Shown here: positions 61,489 to 64,000 of the stretch, piece after piece
Position numbering within the stretch: the stretch's first letter is position 1
Layout of the letters: each line of letters starts with the position of its first letter
DNA from: Granulicella aggregans
GTDB lineage: Bacteria; Acidobacteriota; Terriglobia; Terriglobales; Acidobacteriaceae
DNA length: 64,000 nt
NCBI RefSeq assembly: GCF_014203275.1
Contig: NZ_JACHIP010000003.1
Coordinates: 248,001-312,000, forward strand
Direction of reading: 5' to 3'
Program-made: the position numbers and the translations under genes
The notes under the pieces: generated by a model
Seen by the model: the letters and a program-made list of their open reading frames with translations, nothing else
What the model was told of the DNA's origin: nothing
The model's database searches: none

Positions 61489-61872
61489 ATGGTGGTGAAT
61501 GATCCAGCGGTGGTGGCGGAGTTGACGGTGCTCTATCCGAAGTATGAGGAGGCTTTGGTCTCGAATGATGTGGAGACGCTGACGGCGATGTTCTGGCACT
61601 CGCCGGAGGTGATGCGGTTTGGGGTGACGGAGAATCTTTACGGGTTTGAGGAGCTGGAGGCGTTTCGCAAGAGCCGGCCATCGGTGGGGCTGGCGCGGAC
61701 GGTGAAGCGGTTGGATGTAGTGGCGTTTGGAAACGACTATGGGAGCATCACGCTTGAGTTTGATCGGGTGGCTGGGGATGGCCGAGTGATTCGAGGGCGG
61801 CAGAGCCAGGTTTGGGTGAGGTTCGAGGTGGGGTGGAGGATTGTCGCGGCGCATGTTTCGTTGTTGCCGTGA
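61489..61872 (+). CDS. HpxZ/AtzH-like (DUF3225) protein
   Basis: 127 residues from ATG 61489, with GGAGGG about 9 bases upstream (a TTG at 61465 is an alternative). NTF2/SnoaL-like fold of the DUF3225 family: ELTVLYPKYEEALVSNDVET, LTAMFWHSPEVMRFGVTENL and FRKSRP. HpxZ occurs with oxalurate amidase, and AtzH with the AtzE amidase of cyanuric-acid breakdown. Its presence beside an AtzE/HpxY-like amidase gene supports a ureide-degrading pathway. Confidence 0.88.
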   Translation: MVVNDPAVVAELTVLYPKYEEALVSNDVETLTAMFWHSPEVMRFGVTENLYGFEELEAFRKSRPSVGLARTVKRLDVVAFGNDYGSITLEFDRVAGDGRVIRGRQSQVWVRFEVGWRIVAAHVSLLP

Positions 61873-61882
61873 CGTTTTACGT

Positions 61883-61923
61883 CCCACCCATCCGCGGTGA
61901 GACTGCGTATGGATGGGGCACCC
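61883..61923. repeat. dispersed palindromic repeat family A
   Basis: CCCACCCATCCGCGGTGAGAC ... GGATGGGGCACCC split by a short loop, between convergent HpxZ-like and dgt genes. Confidence 0.7.
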
Positions 61924-61951
61924 GGGCGGTGGTGGCTCGGCTCAAAGCAAA

Positions 61952-61975
61952 CGCAGATTCCCTTTGGGAATGACA
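61952..61975. repeat. dispersed repeat family D
   Basis: CGCAGATTCCCTTTGGGAAT followed by GACA, second copy of the element at 53051. Confidence 0.55.
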
Positions 61976-61985
61976 GACGACTTAA

Positions 61986-63128
61986 TCAGCGGCGGATGGC
62001 TCGCCGAATGGCTGGGAATTGGAGAAGGATGTACTGGTCGGTCATGCCGGCAATGTAGTCGGCGACGATGCGGGGCAGGCCCTCTTCGACTGATTCGTCG
62101 AAGTAGCTTTGGGGCAACTCTTCGGGGTTCTTGATCCAGAAGTTGAAGAGAGCGGTGACGACCTCTTCGGCCTTATTGTGCTCGTTTTCGAGGGCGTCGC
62201 AGGTGTAGAGGGTATCGTAGAGGTAGCGCTTTTCCTGGAGACGCTCGGACTCGGCCTGCTGGGAGAAGACGGCGAGGCGGCGGGGATGAAGGCGTATGTC
62301 TTCGAGGGACTTCGCGCCGATGGCCTCGGTGTTGCGGCGGGTGGTGGCGATGAGGTCGTCGGTGAGGGCGTGCTGCATGAGTTGAAGGGCTTCGTTGAAG
62401 AGGTACTTCTGCTCGACGCCTGCGTGCTGCGCGGCGACCTGCTTGTAGCAGCGGCTGAGGATGTGGACGTGGTCGCAGATGTGGTCGATCTCGAGGAGGC
62501 CGGACTCGACGCCGTCGTCGAGATCGGCGGTGAGATAGGCGATCTCGTCGGCGAGGTCAATGATCTGGGCTTCGAGCGGCGGCCGTTCGCCGAGCATATA
62601 GGGCTCAAGCAACGGGTGCTCGTTAGGCTTGTAGTCGCGGGAGTGCTTGATGATGCCTTCGCGGACGCCAAGGGTGAGGTTGAGGCCGCGATGGGCGGCG
62701 TAACGCTGCTCGAAGTGCTCACAGATGCGAAGGGCGTGGAGGTTGTGGTCGAAGCGGAGGCCGTGCTGCTGCAGGCACTTGTCGAGGGCGCGCTCGCCGG
62801 CGTGGCCGAAGGGCGGGTGGCCGATGTCGTGGACCAGGGCGAGGGTCTCGGCGAGGTCTTCGTTGAGGCCTAGGGCGCAGGCTACATCGCGGGCGATCTG
62901 GACAACTTCGATGGTGTGGGTGAGGCGGCTGCGGAAGTGGTCGCTGGCGCGGGAGGTGAAGACCTGGGTCTTGCCGGCAAGGCGACGAAAGGCACGGGCT
63001 TGTACGACGCGGTCGCGATCGCGCTGGAAAGGGGTGCGGTGCGCGCGTGCGGGGGCCGGATAGACGCGGGTGCTGAGAGGATCGTCGGCGTCGCCGCGGA
63101 CGGCGGGGAGATGCGGGGTGTCAGTCAT
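61986..63128 (-). CDS. dgt: deoxyguanosinetriphosphate triphosphohydrolase (dGTPase)
   Basis: 380 residues, HD superfamily. RDRDRVVQARAFRRLAGKTQ then SRLTHTIEVVQIARDVACAL (H), LALVHDIGHPPFGHAGERAL (HD motif with Asp) and EIAYLTADLDDGVESG give the dGTPase/Dgt-like type 2 pattern. Removes triphosphate from dNTPs, keeping the dNTP pool balanced. Single gene on the minus strand. Confidence 0.92.
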   Translation of the reverse strand: MTDTPHLPAVRGDADDPLSTRVYPAPARAHRTPFQRDRDRVVQARAFRRLAGKTQVFTSRASDHFRSRLTHTIEVVQIARDVACALGLNEDLAETLALVHDIGHPPFGHAGERALDKCLQQHGLRFDHNLHALRICEHFEQRYAAHRGLNLTLGVREGIIKHSRDYKPNEHPLLEPYMLGERPPLEAQIIDLADEIAYLTADLDDGVESGLLEIDHICDHVHILSRCYKQVAAQHAGVEQKYLFNEALQLMQHALTDDLIATTRRNTEAIGAKSLEDIRLHPRRLAVFSQQAESERLQEKRYLYDTLYTCDALENEHNKAEEVVTALFNFWIKNPEELPQSYFDESVEEGLPRIVADYIAGMTDQYILLQFPAIRRAIRR

Positions 63129-63215
63129 CGGGTAGCTGAATGCAGTTTAGTGCATGGGGCTGTCTGTGGGACTTGTGGACGGGGGGAAGAGAGTGGTTCG
63201 TGCACCGCACGAATG

Positions 63216-63258
63216 CCCACCTTAGCGACGATCAGGCTGTCGCGAAGATGGGGCACCC
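63216..63258. repeat. dispersed palindromic repeat family A, variant
   Basis: CCCACCTTAGCGAC ... GTCGCGAAGATGGGGCACCC; arms with one or two mismatches, loop GATCAGGCT. In the gap between the TPR gene end and dgt. Confidence 0.6.
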
Positions 63259-63273
63259 GGTATGTTGGTTCTG

Positions 63274-64000
63274 TTATTGCTTGGAGGTTGTGGTGTTGAC
63301 CTTCGCCAGCTTGATCTTGGCTGCGTCGAGGTGGTGCTGGACCTTGGCGACATCGGCTGGGTCCGCGTCAGCAGGCAGCGAGTGAGCGTACTCGTTCATG
63401 GAGCGCTCCCACTGGGTGACGGCGAGTTTGAGCTTGCCGGTCTTCTCATACACCTGGCCGAGGTGGTCGTGGACGGTCGGGTCGGTGCTGCTGCGTTCGA
63501 CGGCCTTCTGCAGGTTTTGCGAGGCTTCGGTGTATTGGCCGAGTTTGAAGTAAACCCAACCGAGCGAGTCGAGGAATGCGTAGTTCTGCGGATCAAGGTC
63601 GACGGCCTTCTTGATCTGGGCGAGGGCCTCGTTGAGCTTCACGCCGCGGTCGGCGTTCATGTAGCCGATGTAGTTGAGGACGGTGGCGTTCTGTGGATCG
63701 ATGGCGAGGGCCTTGTGAAACTCGGACTCGGCTTCATCGTAGTTCTTCTGGCGGTCGGCGACGGTTCCACGGAGGAAGTGGATGTAGAGCTTCTCGCCGG
63801 AGGTCTTGGAGGTGGTTTCGGCTTTGTCGATCTCGGCGTTTGCGTCGGCGTAGCGCTTGAGGCGGAGATCGATCTGGGCGAGCGAGAGTTGGACGTCGCG
63901 GTCGTCGGAGGTGCCTTGGAGCTGCGTCTTGGCAAGGGCGAGGCCCTCGTCTACCTTGCCGGAGTCGGCTAGCTGGCCGGCGTACATGAGTTGGACCTGG
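63274..64000 (-). CDS. TPR-repeat protein, 5' part beyond the window
   Basis: At least 242 residues; the frame stays open to the right edge, so the true start is outside. Several tetratricopeptide units are seen, e.g. EAESEFHKALAIDPQNATVL NYIGY, IKKAVDLDPQNYAFLDSLGW and ASQNLQKAVERSSTDPTVHD. The WVYFKLGQY pattern resembles the large acidobacterial TPR proteins. Role unknown, probably a protein-protein scaffold. Confidence 0.8.
   Translation of the reverse strand, partial: QVQLMYAGQLADSGKVDEGLALAKTQLQGTSDDRDVQLSLAQIDLRLKRYADANAEIDKAETTSKTSGEKLYIHFLRGTVADRQKNYDEAESEFHKALAIDPQNATVLNYIGYMNADRGVKLNEALAQIKKAVDLDPQNYAFLDSLGWVYFKLGQYTEASQNLQKAVERSSTDPTVHDHLGQVYEKTGKLKLAVTQWERSMNEYAHSLPADADPADVAKVQHHLDAAKIKLAKVNTTTSKQ

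Noticed and set aside
28586..63258. Repeats considered as CRISPR or attachment sites
   Set aside because: Copies are kilobases apart, vary in sequence, are palindromic and have no spacer array or cas genes; no integrase or flanking direct repeats suggest att sites.
1..64000. tRNA, rRNA or riboswitch genes
   Set aside because: Gaps were read on both strands; no cloverleaf with a CCA-type end, no rRNA-like stretch and no known riboswitch core (for example thiamine or cobalamin boxes) was recognised.

Overview
The window is dense, high-GC bacterial chromosome with very short intergenic gaps. The gene content best fits an acidobacterium of the Acidobacteriaceae/Terriglobia type (Granulicella, Edaphobacter, Terriglobus or similar): a flagellar block, a Gram-negative tol-pal operon, a hopanoid operon, large PAS/GAF sensor kinases, and many short dispersed palindromic repeats between genes. 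This placement is inferred from gene content, since there is no rRNA in the window. I saw no tRNA, rRNA, CRISPR array, transposase or phage gene.

Layout. 1-3910: end of a flagellar operon (flhA C-terminus, fliA, fliM, fliN), closed by a gene for a stand-alone MshEN-like protein with a four-cysteine motif. 3978-6242: peptidoglycan-binding protein, a membrane-anchored hydrolase lacking its nucleophile serine, a Rieske ferredoxin, and a 38-residue exported histidine-rich peptide. 6403-12464: carA and carB, with an unknown exported protein gene wedged between them, then a DapA-fold protein lacking the catalytic Tyr and Lys. 12474-17929 (minus): tolQ-tolR-tolA-tolB-pal-cpoB. 18223-21889 (minus): response regulator and a kinase with three PAS units of exactly 126 residues. 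22093-25261: recN, a metallothionein-like mini-gene and a secreted MetX-like hydrolase.

25442-33123 (plus): isoprenoid/hopanoid operon: ispH, squalene-hopene cyclase, hpnH, an unknown gene, hpnA, hpnG, and a zinc alcohol dehydrogenase that could act on the side chain. 33190-39062 (minus): stress protein, NtrC-type regulator, small membrane protein, and a PDZ/GAF/PAS kinase. 39367-44607: two hydrolases, an M20 peptidase, pterin dehydratase, glmU, and a small CxxC protein. 44797-49519 (minus): chemotaxis receptor, SDR, YbgC-like thioesterase, degenerate HMG-CoA-lyase-like protein, DUF3891 protein.

49597-61872 is the most interesting part: two divergent gene sets that look like one nitrogen-scavenging pathway. 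The minus set has an NMT1/THI5-type ABC importer, CocE-type hydrolase, creatininase-family amidohydrolase, FAD oxidase, nucleoside/guanine-type deaminase, AtzE/HpxY-like amidase, DUF2165 membrane protein and a cytochrome c. The plus set has a RidA protein, an acetamidase/formamidase and an HpxZ/AtzH-like protein. The substrate is unknown; a purine-, pyrimidine- or triazine-like heterocycle or acyl-urea is the inference. The window ends with dgt and a truncated TPR protein gene.

At least four families of short intergenic repeats (features below) recur through the window. One copy appears to supply the ribosome-binding site of tolA.
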